Source of the DNA: CAMYLR01 sp039590215
Lineage (GTDB): Bacteria > Gemmatimonadota > Gemmatimonadetes > JACCXV01 > JAHWKZ01
Direction of reading: 5' to 3'
DNA: 30,603 bases
Assembly: GCA_039590215.1 (NCBI GenBank)
Contig: JBDHFX010000004.1
Location: 1-30,603 of the forward strand
The notes under the pieces are model-generated. The model had not been told where the DNA came from. It saw nothing but the letters and a program-made list of their open reading frames with translations, and ran no database searches. Shown here piece by piece: positions 22,840 to 30,603 of the stretch. A program made the translations under genes and the position numbers. How positions within the stretch are numbered: position 1 is the first letter of the stretch; every line of letters begins with the position of its first letter.

Positions 22840-24485
22840 ACCCGACCGCCCAACAACTCCTGAGCATGCTCGCGAGACACCTGGCGCTCCGGGTCGCCGC
22901 CCAGCAACCGACTGACCTCGAGCACACGCTCCTCGGACTCGACGGCGCGAACGCGACTGACCGTTCGCCCATCAACCGCCCACTTGTCGATCACCAAGTG
23001 GCGGTGAGCGGCAGCAGCGATCTGTGCCAGATGGGTAACAACGATCACTTGGTGGTGGTGCGCCACCGCCGCCAGCTGACCGGCGACGCGGTGGCCGACG
23101 GCACCGCCGATCCCGGCATCGATCTCATCGAAGATCAACATAGGGGTGCGATCGGCGCTCGCGATGGCAGCCTTAATCGCCAGCAGGATCCGCGACAGCT
23201 CACCGCCGGAAGCGATTTTTGCCAACGGCCTCAATCCCTCACCCTCATTAGGCGCGATCAACAGCTGAACATCCTCCAATCCTCCGCGCGTCCAGGCGTA
23301 GCACTCGTCTCCCCAGCGGATGCCGGCTGCCTGCGGCCGGCGGTCGATCGCCACCCGAAAGGTGCCATCGCCGATTCCGAGATCGACGAGACGCTCGCGG
23401 ATCGCACCCTCGAGTCGCTTGGTCGCAGACTCACGGACGTCGGCCAACTCGCAAACCGTAGTGGCCAGCTCGGACCGTGCTTGCTCGAGCTCGACACCCA
23501 GCTCGGCATAACGCCCGAGCCGAGCCTCGATGCTGGCTATCTCCTCGACCATCCGCTGTCTCTTCTCGAGCACCCCGCTCAGGTCTCCTCCGTGCTTACG
23601 CTTGAGATCGAACAGCACTTGGCGCCGCGCTTCGACCTCGGCCAACCGCTCGGGATCGTGTTCGATCGTCTCCGCGTAGCGACTGAGCTCCAGCGCCACG
23701 TCGTCCAACTCGTATCGAGCATCCCGCAGGCGATCGGCGAGGCCATCCGTCCGGGCGTCCAATCCGGCCAGATCGTCGATCGCCCGCTGAGCGGCACCCA
23801 AGGTCCCAGACACCGCGGGGGGGTCGCCATCCAAGGCCACTCTCAGGTCGGCGGCCAGTCGCGCCCGATCGATCGAGCGCGTGAGACGCCGAGCCTCGTC
23901 GGCCAACGACTCCTCTTCTGAAGGGTCGATGCGTGCCGCCTCGATCTCCTGCAGCTCGTGCTTCAGGAACTCGAGGCGCTGCCGCTCATCTTCCCGTCGC
24001 TTCTCGGTTTCGCGCCGTTCCGACTCCAGGGCCGCCAGCCGGTCGGCGGCGGTTGCGGTTCGGGCGGCTAACTCATCCGCACCGGCGAACGCATCGAGCA
24101 GCGCTCGCTGATGGGCCGGCCTGAGCAACAGTATGTCCTCGTGCTGGCCATGAAGCGCGCCCCAACTTGCAGCCCGGTCGCTCAGCATGCGCAACGTCAC
24201 CAACTCACCGTTCACCGAGCAGCGACTGGTCTTGTCACGTCGGATATCGCGGCGCACGAGCGTCTCGCCACCACCATCGATGAAGAGGCCTTCGATCGTG
24301 GCCTGGTCACAACCCGGGCGGATCGTCTCCACCGACGCCCGTGACCCCAGCAGCAGCGCCAGCGAGTCGACGAGCAACGATTTGCCGGCACCGGTCTCAC
24401 CGGAGAGGACGTTCAGGCCATCGCCAAACTCGACCTCGGCCTCATCGATCAACGCAAAGCCGGTGACTCTCAGCCGCTTCAGCAT
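22836..24485 (-). CDS. recN: DNA repair protein RecN (549 aa)
   Basis: An SMC-like ATPase acting in double-strand break repair. The N-terminus MLKRLRVTGFALIDEAEVEF matches the standard RecN start and is followed by Walker A GETGAGKS (residues 29-36). Two coiled-coil arms (about 150-220 and 270-360) flank the hinge-like centre. The C-terminal head has the ABC signature SGGELSRILLAIKAA and Walker B MLIFDEIDAGIGG. I use ATG 24485; a GTG at 24512 would overlap nadK and add nine residues not seen in the family. Length is normal (E. coli RecN is 553). Its stop overlaps the pgsA start by 4 bases and it begins 13 bases after nadK. No LexA-like palindrome is visible because the gene is internal to an operon. 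Confidence 0.97.
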   Translation of the reverse strand: MLKRLRVTGFALIDEAEVEFGDGLNVLSGETGAGKSLLVDSLALLLGSRASVETIRPGCDQATIEGLFIDGGGETLVRRDIRRDKTSRCSVNGELVTLRMLSDRAASWGALHGQHEDILLLRPAHQRALLDAFAGADELAARTATAADRLAALESERRETEKRREDERQRLEFLKHELQEIEAARIDPSEEESLADEARRLTRSIDRARLAADLRVALDGDPPAVSGTLGAAQRAIDDLAGLDARTDGLADRLRDARYELDDVALELSRYAETIEHDPERLAEVEARRQVLFDLKRKHGGDLSGVLEKRQRMVEEIASIEARLGRYAELGVELEQARSELATTVCELADVRESATKRLEGAIRERLVDLGIGDGTFRVAIDRRPQAAGIRWGDECYAWTRGGLEDVQLLIAPNEGEGLRPLAKIASGGELSRILLAIKAAIASADRTPMLIFDEIDAGIGGAVGHRVAGQLAAVAHHHQVIVVTHLAQIAAAAHRHLVIDKWAVDGRTVSRVRAVESEERVLEVSRLLGGDPERQVSREHAQELLGGRV

Positions 24486-24498
24486 GCCAGGGCGGGTG

Positions 24499-25374
24499 CT
24501 ATTGATCCTCACGTGCGGCGCGACCGCCCCACATGAGTTTTGATCTCAGTCGTTCGAAGTAGGCGCCGGTATCGAGACCAGGCAGCGCCACCCGGTAGTC
24601 GCCGCGCCCAACCCGTACCGTGTCACCGATCGAGAGGCGAACCTCAACCTGGCCGTCGATGATCAGAAACATCCCCGCGTCGCCAGCTTCGACGTCCACG
24701 TCGATTCGCTCATCGGGCGCTACTATGATCGGACGAATCGCTAGTGTGTGGGCGCAGATCGGTGTTACCAAGAGGATGTCGATGTCGGCCACTACCAATG
24801 GCCCTCCGGCCGAAAGGTTGTACCCGGTCGATCCGGTGGGGGTCGACAAGATGAGACCGTCCGCCAAGTACGAACCCAACACATCCCCGTCGACCGCCAG
24901 TCTCAACTTGATCGTTCGCAGCCCTCCGCCTTTGTGGATCACCGCATCATTGAGACCATGATGACGGCAAATGACTTCTCCGTCGCGGACGACCTCGGCG
25001 GCCAGCGTCATCCGCTCCTCGATTGGAGCGCGCCCTTCGAGCGCGGCTTCCAAACGATCCCACATCTCGTGATCGGGTGCCGCGGCGGTCAAGAAACCGA
25101 GCCCGCCGAGGTTGATGCCGAAAAGTGGAATCGACCGACCAGCGACCCGACGGGCGGCGCTCAACAGAGTTCCGTCGCCGCCGAGGCTGATCACAAGCTG
25201 TGCTTGTGGATCAGCCCAATCGAGCGCTTCTGCCTCGAGATCCACCGCAGCGAGCAGGGCGGGGTCGAGGACAGCTTGCCAGCCACGCGCCTGGAGACCT
25301 TCGCTGAGAGTAGCGAGTGCTTCGGGCACCCCCGTTCGAGTGGGGTTCGCGACGATCGCCGCGCGGGACGTCAC
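24499..25374 (-). CDS. nadK: NAD kinase (291 aa)
   Basis: A cytosolic enzyme that makes NADP from NAD using ATP or polyphosphate. Family motifs are in order: ISLGGDGTLL (Asp67 is the conserved catalytic Asp of GGDGT), INLGGLGFLTA, LNDAVI (the NE/ND motif) and TPTGSTGYNLSAGGP with a Gly where many members have Ala. I choose GTG 25374 (MTSRAAIVANP), 10 bases after the dxs stop. The frame stays open 18 codons upstream into dxs, but the Rossmann strand AAIVANP normally sits within the first ten residues. No strong ribosome binding site is visible, consistent with coupling to dxs. Confidence 0.95.
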   Translation of the reverse strand: MTSRAAIVANPTRTGVPEALATLSEGLQARGWQAVLDPALLAAVDLEAEALDWADPQAQLVISLGGDGTLLSAARRVAGRSIPLFGINLGGLGFLTAAAPDHEMWDRLEAALEGRAPIEERMTLAAEVVRDGEVICRHHGLNDAVIHKGGGLRTIKLRLAVDGDVLGSYLADGLILSTPTGSTGYNLSAGGPLVVADIDILLVTPICAHTLAIRPIIVAPDERIDVDVEAGDAGMFLIIDGQVEVRLSIGDTVRVGRGDYRVALPGLDTGAYFERLRSKLMWGGRAAREDQ

Positions 25375-25384
25375 TAGCCGATGT

Positions 25385-27277
25385 CTACGAGCCGGCTGGC
25401 GCGCGCTCCATGGCCAACACCGCGTCACGGATCGACGCCGGCGTCAGCCCGCACTGCTCCAGCTGTAGTTTGCGCGGGGCGTGTTCGATTACGCGGTCGG
25501 GCAATCCCAGCGAACGGATCTCTGGGAAGGTGCTGCGGGCGGCGAGGTGGGCGCCGACGTTACTGCCAAACCCACTCCAAAGAGCGCTCTCCTCGACCGT
25601 TACAAAGCGCGAGAAACGCTGTCCTAGCTGAGCCAAGAGGTCTTCGTCCATCGGTTTCAAGTAGCGGCAGTTGATGACCTCGGCCTCGAGACCGTCGGCA
25701 GCCAGTTCCTCGGCAGCAGCAAGCGCGGGCTTGACCATCGTGCCTACCGCGAGAATGCATACGTCCTCGCCAGAACGAATGGTTTCCCATTTTCCAATCG
25801 GGAGGAAGGTGAACTCGGTGCGGGTCAGATCCACGCCTGTCGCGATCGAGTCACGTGGATAACGCAACGCAAACGGGTGTTCGCGTTGCTTCACCGCGGT
25901 GTAGAGGAGATCCTGCAACTCGTGCTCGTCCATGGGCGCGGCCAGGACCATGTTCGGGAGCACCGAGAGGTACGCCACATCGTAGGCTCCCATATGTGTC
26001 GGGCCATCTTCGCCTACCAAGCCCCCGCGATCTAGCACGAACACCACCGGTAGATTCTGGATGCAGACGTCGTGAACGATCTGGTCGAAGGCACGCTGTA
26101 GAAACGTCGAGTAGATCGCACACACTGGTACGAAACCCTCCCGCGCGAGGCCGGCGGCAAACGTTACCGCGTGCTGCTCGGCGATTCCGACGTCAAAACC
26201 ACGTTCCGGAAACTCCTCCAGGAAACCCTGGACCCCGGCCCCGTCGGGCATCGCAGCGGTAATCGCAACGACCTTCTCGTTCCGCCGGCCAACTTCGACC
26301 AACGCGTTCGAGAACACCTTTGTCCATTTGGGTGGAGATGAAGGTCCCTCGACCTTGCCCGATTCCAGATTGATCGCTCCCACACCGTGATACTTCCATT
26401 GGTCAGCTTCGGCGAAGGAGTACCCCTTGCCCTTCACGGTGAGAATGTGGAGCAACCGCGGGCCGGGCAGGTCCTTTATCCGCTCCAGCGTGTCGACCAA
26501 CTCGTCCAAATCGTGGCCGTCGATCGGTCCGAAGTACCGGAACCCCAACTCCTCGAACAGTATCCCAGGAGTTACCAAGCCCTTGATGCTCTCCTCCATG
26601 CGATGTGCAAAACCCCGGACTTCATCCGCCACCTTGGGGATCTTACCTGTGAGATCCCAAATCTCGCCTCGAATGCGATTGTAGAGGGGATTTGTGAGGA
26701 TCCCGGTCAGGTAGTTGTGCATCGCTCCCAGGTTGGGCGCGATCGACATCTTGTTGTCGTTGAGAATGACCAACAAGTCGCGTTCTGACGCACCCCCGTT
26801 ATTGAGTCCTTCGTAAGCGAGACCCGCGGTCATCGCCCCATCACCGGTAACAGTCACGACCTTGAAGTCGTCGCCAGCCAGATCGCGAGCAGTTGCCATC
26901 CCGAGTGCCGCCGAAATCGATGTGGAAGCGTGGCCGGCTCCAAAAATGTCGTGCGGGCTCTCTGAGATGCGGCAGAACCCGGATGGCCCGTCAACCTGTC
27001 GGAGGCGGTCCATGTCTGGGTTTCGACCGGTCAAGATCTTGTGCGGATAGCACTGATGCCCGACGTCCCAGATGATCTTGTCGGTCGGGCTGTCGTACAC
27101 GTAGTGAAGCGCGACCGACAGCTCGACGACTCCCAGCGGCGCTCCCAGGTGCCCGCCACGATTGGCGACGATCTCGAGGACGCGCTGACGGACTTCGTCG
27201 CTGAGCTGATGGAGCGCTTCTCGCGACAGACCCTTGAGGTCGTCGGGGTCGGAAATACGGTCGAGGATTCGTGACAT
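25385..27277 (-). CDS. dxs: 1-deoxy-D-xylulose-5-phosphate synthase (630 aa)
   Basis: The first step of the MEP isoprenoid pathway: pyruvate plus glyceraldehyde-3-phosphate to DXP, using thiamine diphosphate. The start MSRILDRISDPDDLKGLS matches the family N-terminus. His43 (GGHLGA) and His74 (DVGHQCYPHK) are the conserved histidines, and GDGAMTAGLAYEGLNN (145-160) is the thiamine diphosphate/Mg motif. The pyrimidine domain has GIAEQHAVTFAAGLA with the catalytic Glu, followed by the transketolase C-terminal domain. Length is typical. ATG 27277 has no recognisable ribosome binding site. Its 68-base leader after ispA contains a GCCGG/CCGGC hairpin (27305-27320). DXS with IspA supplies precursors for undecaprenyl phosphate. 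Confidence 0.98.
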   Translation of the reverse strand: MSRILDRISDPDDLKGLSREALHQLSDEVRQRVLEIVANRGGHLGAPLGVVELSVALHYVYDSPTDKIIWDVGHQCYPHKILTGRNPDMDRLRQVDGPSGFCRISESPHDIFGAGHASTSISAALGMATARDLAGDDFKVVTVTGDGAMTAGLAYEGLNNGGASERDLLVILNDNKMSIAPNLGAMHNYLTGILTNPLYNRIRGEIWDLTGKIPKVADEVRGFAHRMEESIKGLVTPGILFEELGFRYFGPIDGHDLDELVDTLERIKDLPGPRLLHILTVKGKGYSFAEADQWKYHGVGAINLESGKVEGPSSPPKWTKVFSNALVEVGRRNEKVVAITAAMPDGAGVQGFLEEFPERGFDVGIAEQHAVTFAAGLAREGFVPVCAIYSTFLQRAFDQIVHDVCIQNLPVVFVLDRGGLVGEDGPTHMGAYDVAYLSVLPNMVLAAPMDEHELQDLLYTAVKQREHPFALRYPRDSIATGVDLTRTEFTFLPIGKWETIRSGEDVCILAVGTMVKPALAAAEELAADGLEAEVINCRYLKPMDEDLLAQLGQRFSRFVTVEESALWSGFGSNVGAHLAARSTFPEIRSLGLPDRVIEHAPRKLQLEQCGLTPASIRDAVLAMERAPAGS

Positions 27278-27345
27278 AGGCGGCTGTTTCGAAAACTAAT
27301 GCTCGCCGGCCGCTACCGGCAAAAGAGTCTTGACGCCGGCGCTCA

Positions 27346-28257
27346 CTAGTGCGGACGCTCGAGCACGAAATCGACCATGCCCACCAGAACCGATGTGTCG
27401 CCAGGGAGCTGAGCTAGCTCTTGAAGGGCTGCATCACCCGCCAAGCGAGCCTGCGCCTGGGTTCCATCAACACCGTGGACAGCTGGATACGTGGCCTTGG
27501 CGCGCGCTTGATCCGCCCCGCCCGTTTTGCCGGTGTCGGCGGGATCGCCGGTGACGTCGAGTAGGTCGTCCACGATCTGGAAGGCGAGCCCGAGTTGCGC
27601 GCCGTAGGAACTAAGCGCCCCGACCGCTTCCGGGGTGGCGCCAGCGGTCAGCCCCCCAAGCGCACAAGCGGCCGAGATGAGAGCGGCGGTCTTGGCACGG
27701 TGGATCGCCTCCAGTCCAGCTGCGTCCAGCGTCCGGCCCTCGGCTTCCAGGTCGAGAACCTGCCCCCCGACCATCCCCTCGCCCCCGACTGCCACAGCAA
27801 GGCGCCGAACAAGCGATGGCAACCGGGCGGCCAAGGCTGGCGCCGATCCGGCGGCTTCCCCAAGGGCTAAAAACGCGATCTGCTGCAGCGCCGCTCCGGC
27901 GGCAGTCGCGACCGTGGTCCCGTACACACGGTGCGTGGTGGGCAACCCACGGCGGAGCGCATCGTCGTCCATACACGGCAAGTCATCGTGGATGAGCGAG
28001 TACGTATGAATCAGCTCGATCGCGGCTGCAACTCGGTAAAGCTGAGTTCGGTCACCGTTGCCGCCGACTCGGTGTTGGCTTTCCACTGCAGCTTCGTGCG
28101 CGGCCACGGTGAGCAATGGCCGGATTCGCTTGCCCCCGGCACCAACCGCATACGCAGCGGCCGCGCCCAGCGGGGGTCCCAGCGGCTCTATCAGGCCTCG
28201 GATCGCTGTCTCGAGCGCCGGTCGCTCGGCCGCGACAAATTGCTCGACGCGATTCAA
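27346..28257 (-). CDS. ispA: Short-chain (E)-prenyl diphosphate synthase, IspA-like (303 aa)
   Basis: This condenses IPP with DMAPP/GPP to make farnesyl or geranylgeranyl diphosphate. The family motifs are GAGGKRIRPLL, the first Asp-rich motif LIHDDLPCMDDD followed by LRRGLPTTH, GEGMVGGQVLDLE, the KTAALISAA helix and the second Asp-rich motif VDDLLDVTGD. Chain length (C15 or C20) cannot be set by eye. The start is uncertain: the frame runs open through xseB, but no ATG fits. TTG 28257, 22 bases after the xseB stop, gives a normal spacing of about 40 residues to GGKRIRP. TTG 28299, overlapping xseB by 20 bases, is the alternative. Gene order xseB-ispA-dxs is a common bacterial arrangement. Confidence 0.93.
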   Translation of the reverse strand: MNRVEQFVAAERPALETAIRGLIEPLGPPLGAAAAYAVGAGGKRIRPLLTVAAHEAAVESQHRVGGNGDRTQLYRVAAAIELIHTYSLIHDDLPCMDDDALRRGLPTTHRVYGTTVATAAGAALQQIAFLALGEAAGSAPALAARLPSLVRRLAVAVGGEGMVGGQVLDLEAEGRTLDAAGLEAIHRAKTAALISAACALGGLTAGATPEAVGALSSYGAQLGLAFQIVDDLLDVTGDPADTGKTGGADQARAKATYPAVHGVDGTQAQARLAGDAALQELAQLPGDTSVLVGMVDFVLERPH

Positions 28258-28279
28258 ACCTGCAGCGACTCGGGCAACA

Positions 28280-28543
28280 CTAGAGGTCGAAGTCTTCAAG
28301 CGAGAACAGCCCGCCAGATCTCTCGACGATCTCCCGGATTCGCCTCTCGCTGACTTCCAATCGGCGCCGAATCTGGACCGCCAACCCGACCCCCTCTTCG
28401 AATAGGGCAATGGACTCGTCCAGCGAGACTGCCTCGCTCTCCAGCTTCTGAACGATGGCATCGAGGCGTTTGAGCTGCTCCTCGATCGGGAGACTGTCCT
28501 CGCCCTGGCTCGTTGCCTCATCCTCGATCGGGATCTGGGTCAT
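28280..28543 (-). CDS. xseB: Exodeoxyribonuclease VII small subunit (87 aa)
   Basis: The small helical subunit that binds the C-terminal region of XseA; together they degrade single-stranded DNA to oligonucleotides. The conserved core LKRLDAIVQKLESEAVSLDESIALFEEG (read as the pattern L-x-IV-x-LE-x5-LD-x2-ALFEEG, residues 24-51) is complete, followed by a second amphipathic helix with IRRRLEVSERRI. Length is normal. The first 20 residues are acidic and variable. ATG overlaps the xseA stop by 4 bases, which fits production in a fixed ratio by coupled translation. Confidence 0.96.
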   Translation of the reverse strand: MTQIPIEDEATSQGEDSLPIEEQLKRLDAIVQKLESEAVSLDESIALFEEGVGLAVQIRRRLEVSERRIREIVERSGGLFSLEDFDL

Positions 28544-29844
28544 TCACCGACCTCCATTTCCGCCACCGGAATACTCCTCTCGACCGTAGCCAACAGCGCC
28601 CCACGGGCTAGCCTGACGCCGATCTCGTCGCCTTTGCCGACGGCAGCAGCGTCGCGGACGAGGGCGCCATCAGCGCCAGCCACGACTGCGTAGCCGCGTC
28701 CGAGGATCGCCAGAGGGTTCGCCGCTCTGAGCCGCTCGTCCAGATGGCCAAGGCGGGTTGAGGCCTCTCTGATCTGTAACCTCACCGGCGAGGGCATTCG
28801 ATCGCACCCTTGGTCGAGGCCCCCGACGGCTTGCTGCATGCGCTCAGCTAGCGGTTGTGCGATCGCACCTAAGCTGTCATCCCACCGTTGCCGTGTTTCG
28901 AAAAACCGGTCACGAACCCTCCGGAATCCGTAACGACGAATTGGCGCCAGCGCCTCGTCGATCCGCCGCCTACGCTGCCTCTCCATTCCTCGCGCCAACC
29001 GTTTGAGCCACCGCTCGAGAGCGATGTCAATCTCGCGCGTCTCTGGCACGACGCGCTCGGCGGCGACCGACGGAGTCGGCGCCCGTAGATCCGCCACGAA
29101 GTCCGAGAGCGTGGTATCGCTCTCGTGACCGACCGCGCTGACAATCGGAACCGCGCTCGCGGCGATTGCACGGACAACGACCTCCTCGTTGAACGCCCAG
29201 AGGTCCTCCAGCGACCCGCCTCCGCGCCCGACGATGACTACCTCGGCCTCCCCCTGAACCGAGAACCACTCGATCGCTCGAGCGATCTCCGGTGCCGCCT
29301 CGCGACCCTGAACTGGGACTGGTTTTAGCAAGATCCGCGTCGCTGGTGCCCGACGATGGATAACGCTGATGATGTCACGAACCGCGGCTCCCTCTGCCGA
29401 TGTGACGACGCCAATCCGCTGTGGCCAAAACGGGAGGTCGCGCTTGCGTTCCGCACGGAACAAACCCTCCGCCTCCAGCTTCTTCCGCAACGCTTCGAAC
29501 TGAAGGTGGAGCTCGCCCCTGCCACGCGGGAGGACCTGTGTGATCTGAAGCTGGAACTGCCCCCGACTGGGATAGATCGTGGGCCGCGCCACGACCACAA
29601 CGTGCGTTCCGTCAACCATCGGGAAGTCGAGTCGTTGATTGTCGCTCCGAAACATGACGCAGCGTACTTCACTCGTCGCATCCTTCAACGTCCAATACAT
29701 GTGGCCCGACTTGCCGGCATGGTGAAATGAAGAGACCTCACCCTCTACCGCCACGGATCCGAGCTCCGCCACCAACGCATTGGTCGCTCTCAGGAGAAGT
29801 TGGCTGACGGTTAGGACAGATCTCGGTTCGAGTTGAGCGATCAC
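28540..29844 (-). CDS. xseA: Exodeoxyribonuclease VII large subunit (434 aa)
   Basis: The catalytic subunit of exonuclease VII. The N-terminal OB-fold (about residues 10-105) shows VLTVSQLLLRATNALVAEL, VEGEVSSFHHAGKSGHMYWT and VVVARPTIYPSRGQFQL. The catalytic domain has WPQRIGVVTSAEGAAVRDI, RAIEWF, VIVGRGGGSLEDLWAFNEE and SAVGHESDTTLSDFVADLRAPTPS (only key parts: GRGGGS, GHE-D-T, D-RA-TPS). A coiled-coil region follows and the C-terminus has NPLAILGRGYAVV. I set the start at GTG 29844, overlapping the folD stop as GTGA; the open frame further upstream lies inside folD. The length fits the family. It is coupled to folD and xseB on both sides. Confidence 0.97.
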   Translation of the reverse strand: MIAQLEPRSVLTVSQLLLRATNALVAELGSVAVEGEVSSFHHAGKSGHMYWTLKDATSEVRCVMFRSDNQRLDFPMVDGTHVVVVARPTIYPSRGQFQLQITQVLPRGRGELHLQFEALRKKLEAEGLFRAERKRDLPFWPQRIGVVTSAEGAAVRDIISVIHRRAPATRILLKPVPVQGREAAPEIARAIEWFSVQGEAEVVIVGRGGGSLEDLWAFNEEVVVRAIAASAVPIVSAVGHESDTTLSDFVADLRAPTPSVAAERVVPETREIDIALERWLKRLARGMERQRRRRIDEALAPIRRYGFRRVRDRFFETRQRWDDSLGAIAQPLAERMQQAVGGLDQGCDRMPSPVRLQIREASTRLGHLDERLRAANPLAILGRGYAVVAGADGALVRDAAAVGKGDEIGVRLARGALLATVERSIPVAEMEVGE

Positions 29845-30603
29845 GGTGACGAAGCAGCAGTGCGCTCGGCTGCCTTCAACGTATTCGCGAGGAGCATCGC
29901 GATCGTCATTGGACCCACTCCACCCGGCACCGGGGTGAGCCAAGCCGCGACGTCCGCTACGGACTCGTGATCGACATCTCCGACCAGCCGATGACCGTCG
30001 CCGTTCTCCCGAGGTACGCGATTTGTTCCAACGTCGATCACGGTCGCGCCGGGCTTTACCATGTCTCCACGCACCGTGTTTGGGCGGCCCACCGCGGCAA
30101 CCAGGATGTCTGCACGCCGAGTGTGAGCTGCCAGGTCCGAGGTCCGACTGTGACACACGGTTATGGTGGCGTGAGCGTGCATCAGCAAGAGCGCCGTTGG
30201 CTTGCCGACGATGTCGCTGCGGCCAACGATGACCGCTTCACGACCGACCGGATCAATTCCAGCTTCAGCGATCAGTTTCATGATGCCGGCCGGCGTAGCG
30301 GATACGAATCCGGTCTCCAGGTCGCCCGCGACGAGCCGACCCACGTTCGTCGGATGGAACCCGTCGACGTCCTTTGACGGCGAGATCGCCAGCGTAATCA
30401 CGTCGGGATCGATCTGTGATGGCAGGGGCAACTGCACGAGGATACCGTGTATCTCCGGATCGGCATTGAGCTGGGCTACCTGTTCCAGCAGCTCGTCCTG
30501 CGTCGATGTACCAGGCATGCGCACGATATGCGACTCGAATCCGACCTCGTCACACGCCTTCCCCTTCATCCGCACGTAGGTGGCTGACGCCGGGTCGTCC
30601 CCG
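29841..30603 (-). CDS. folD: Bifunctional methylene-THF dehydrogenase/cyclohydrolase FolD, N-terminus cut by the window edge
   Basis: It interconverts 5,10-methylene-THF and 10-formyl-THF with NADP, supplying one-carbon units for purines and initiator tRNA. The frame is open to the right edge. The residues just before the first in-window ATG read GDDPASATYVRMKGKACDEVG, whose YV-x-K-x-KACEEVG layout with the catalytic Lys is characteristic, so the true start lies outside. Other motifs: ILVQLPLP, KDVDGFHPTNVG, TPAGIMKL, IVGRSDIVGKPTALLL (NADP loop), ADILVAAVGRP and PVPGGVGPMTIAMLL. About 254 of the usual 280-300 residues are present. It is the first gene seen in the housekeeping run and overlaps xseA by 4 bases. 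Confidence 0.97.
   Translation of the reverse strand, partial: GDDPASATYVRMKGKACDEVGFESHIVRMPGTSTQDELLEQVAQLNADPEIHGILVQLPLPSQIDPDVITLAISPSKDVDGFHPTNVGRLVAGDLETGFVSATPAGIMKLIAEAGIDPVGREAVIVGRSDIVGKPTALLLMHAHATITVCHSRTSDLAAHTRRADILVAAVGRPNTVRGDMVKPGATVIDVGTNRVPRENGDGHRLVGDVDHESVADVAAWLTPVPGGVGPMTIAMLLANTLKAAERTAASSP

Noticed and set aside
29845..30156. Upstream extension of the xseA frame by 104 codons
   Set aside because: The extension lies inside folD, is Arg/Ser/Gly-rich, and is not part of the exonuclease VII family; GTG 29844 overlaps the folD stop and fits the family length.
1..30603. CRISPR arrays, insertion sequences, toxin-antitoxin pairs, rRNA genes
   Set aside because: No regularly spaced repeats, transposase motifs, small gene pairs of known type or rRNA-like stretches were seen by eye.

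Overview
The window reads as Gram-negative-type bacterial chromosome of moderately high GC, cut in two by a tRNA-Leu gene. Positions 1 to about 19300 hold an exopolysaccharide/capsule biosynthesis cluster, and positions 19698 to 30603 hold a housekeeping operon. A Wza-type export protein, a Wzz/BY-kinase co-polymerase and a MOP flippase imply polymer assembly on undecaprenyl phosphate and export through a two-membrane envelope. The phylum cannot be fixed by eye. The folD-xseA-xseB-ispA-dxs-nadK-recN order fits several MEP-pathway phyla (Gemmatimonadota, Acidobacteriota or related lineages are guesses).

Left edge (1-1671, + strand): the tail of one right-handed beta-helix protein is followed by a complete, nearly identical paralogue that is a predicted lipoprotein. 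Minus-strand block (13997 to 1710, read leftwards): BY-kinase/Wzz, Wza-like export protein, initiating sugar-1-phosphate transferase with an unexplained C-terminal domain, a close homologue of GDP-mannose 3,5-epimerase, a WecG/TagA/CpsF glycosyltransferase, an APH-fold kinase-like protein, two GT-C-like membrane proteins and a GT4 glycosyltransferase. From the epimerase onward every junction overlaps, which suggests one translationally coupled transcript. A divergent region of about 280 bp separates this from the plus-strand block (14282-19307): flippase, nucleotidyltransferase/thymidylate-kinase-like fusion, GT4 glycosyltransferase, a 31-codon secreted-peptide ORF with a consensus ribosome binding site, and a class I methyltransferase.

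The inferred pathway is as follows. The initiating transferase loads the first sugar on undecaprenyl phosphate. The GT26 and GT4 enzymes extend the repeat unit, and the epimerase may supply GDP-L-galactose or GDP-L-gulose. The flippase translocates the unit, and the kinase/co-polymerase plus export protein control length and secretion. The GT-C proteins and the methyltransferase may decorate the polymer, and the beta-helix lipoproteins may bind, epimerise or cleave it. No clear Wzy polymerase is visible.

Right part: tRNA-Leu(TAA) on the plus strand faces a minus-strand run of folD (cut by the right edge), xseA, xseB, ispA, dxs, nadK, recN, pgsA and lon. These cover one-carbon metabolism, exonuclease VII, isoprenoid precursors, NADP synthesis, DNA repair, phospholipid synthesis and proteolysis. 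Isoprenoid supply (dxs, ispA) also feeds the undecaprenyl carrier used by the neighbouring cluster, although the shared location need not mean co-regulation.
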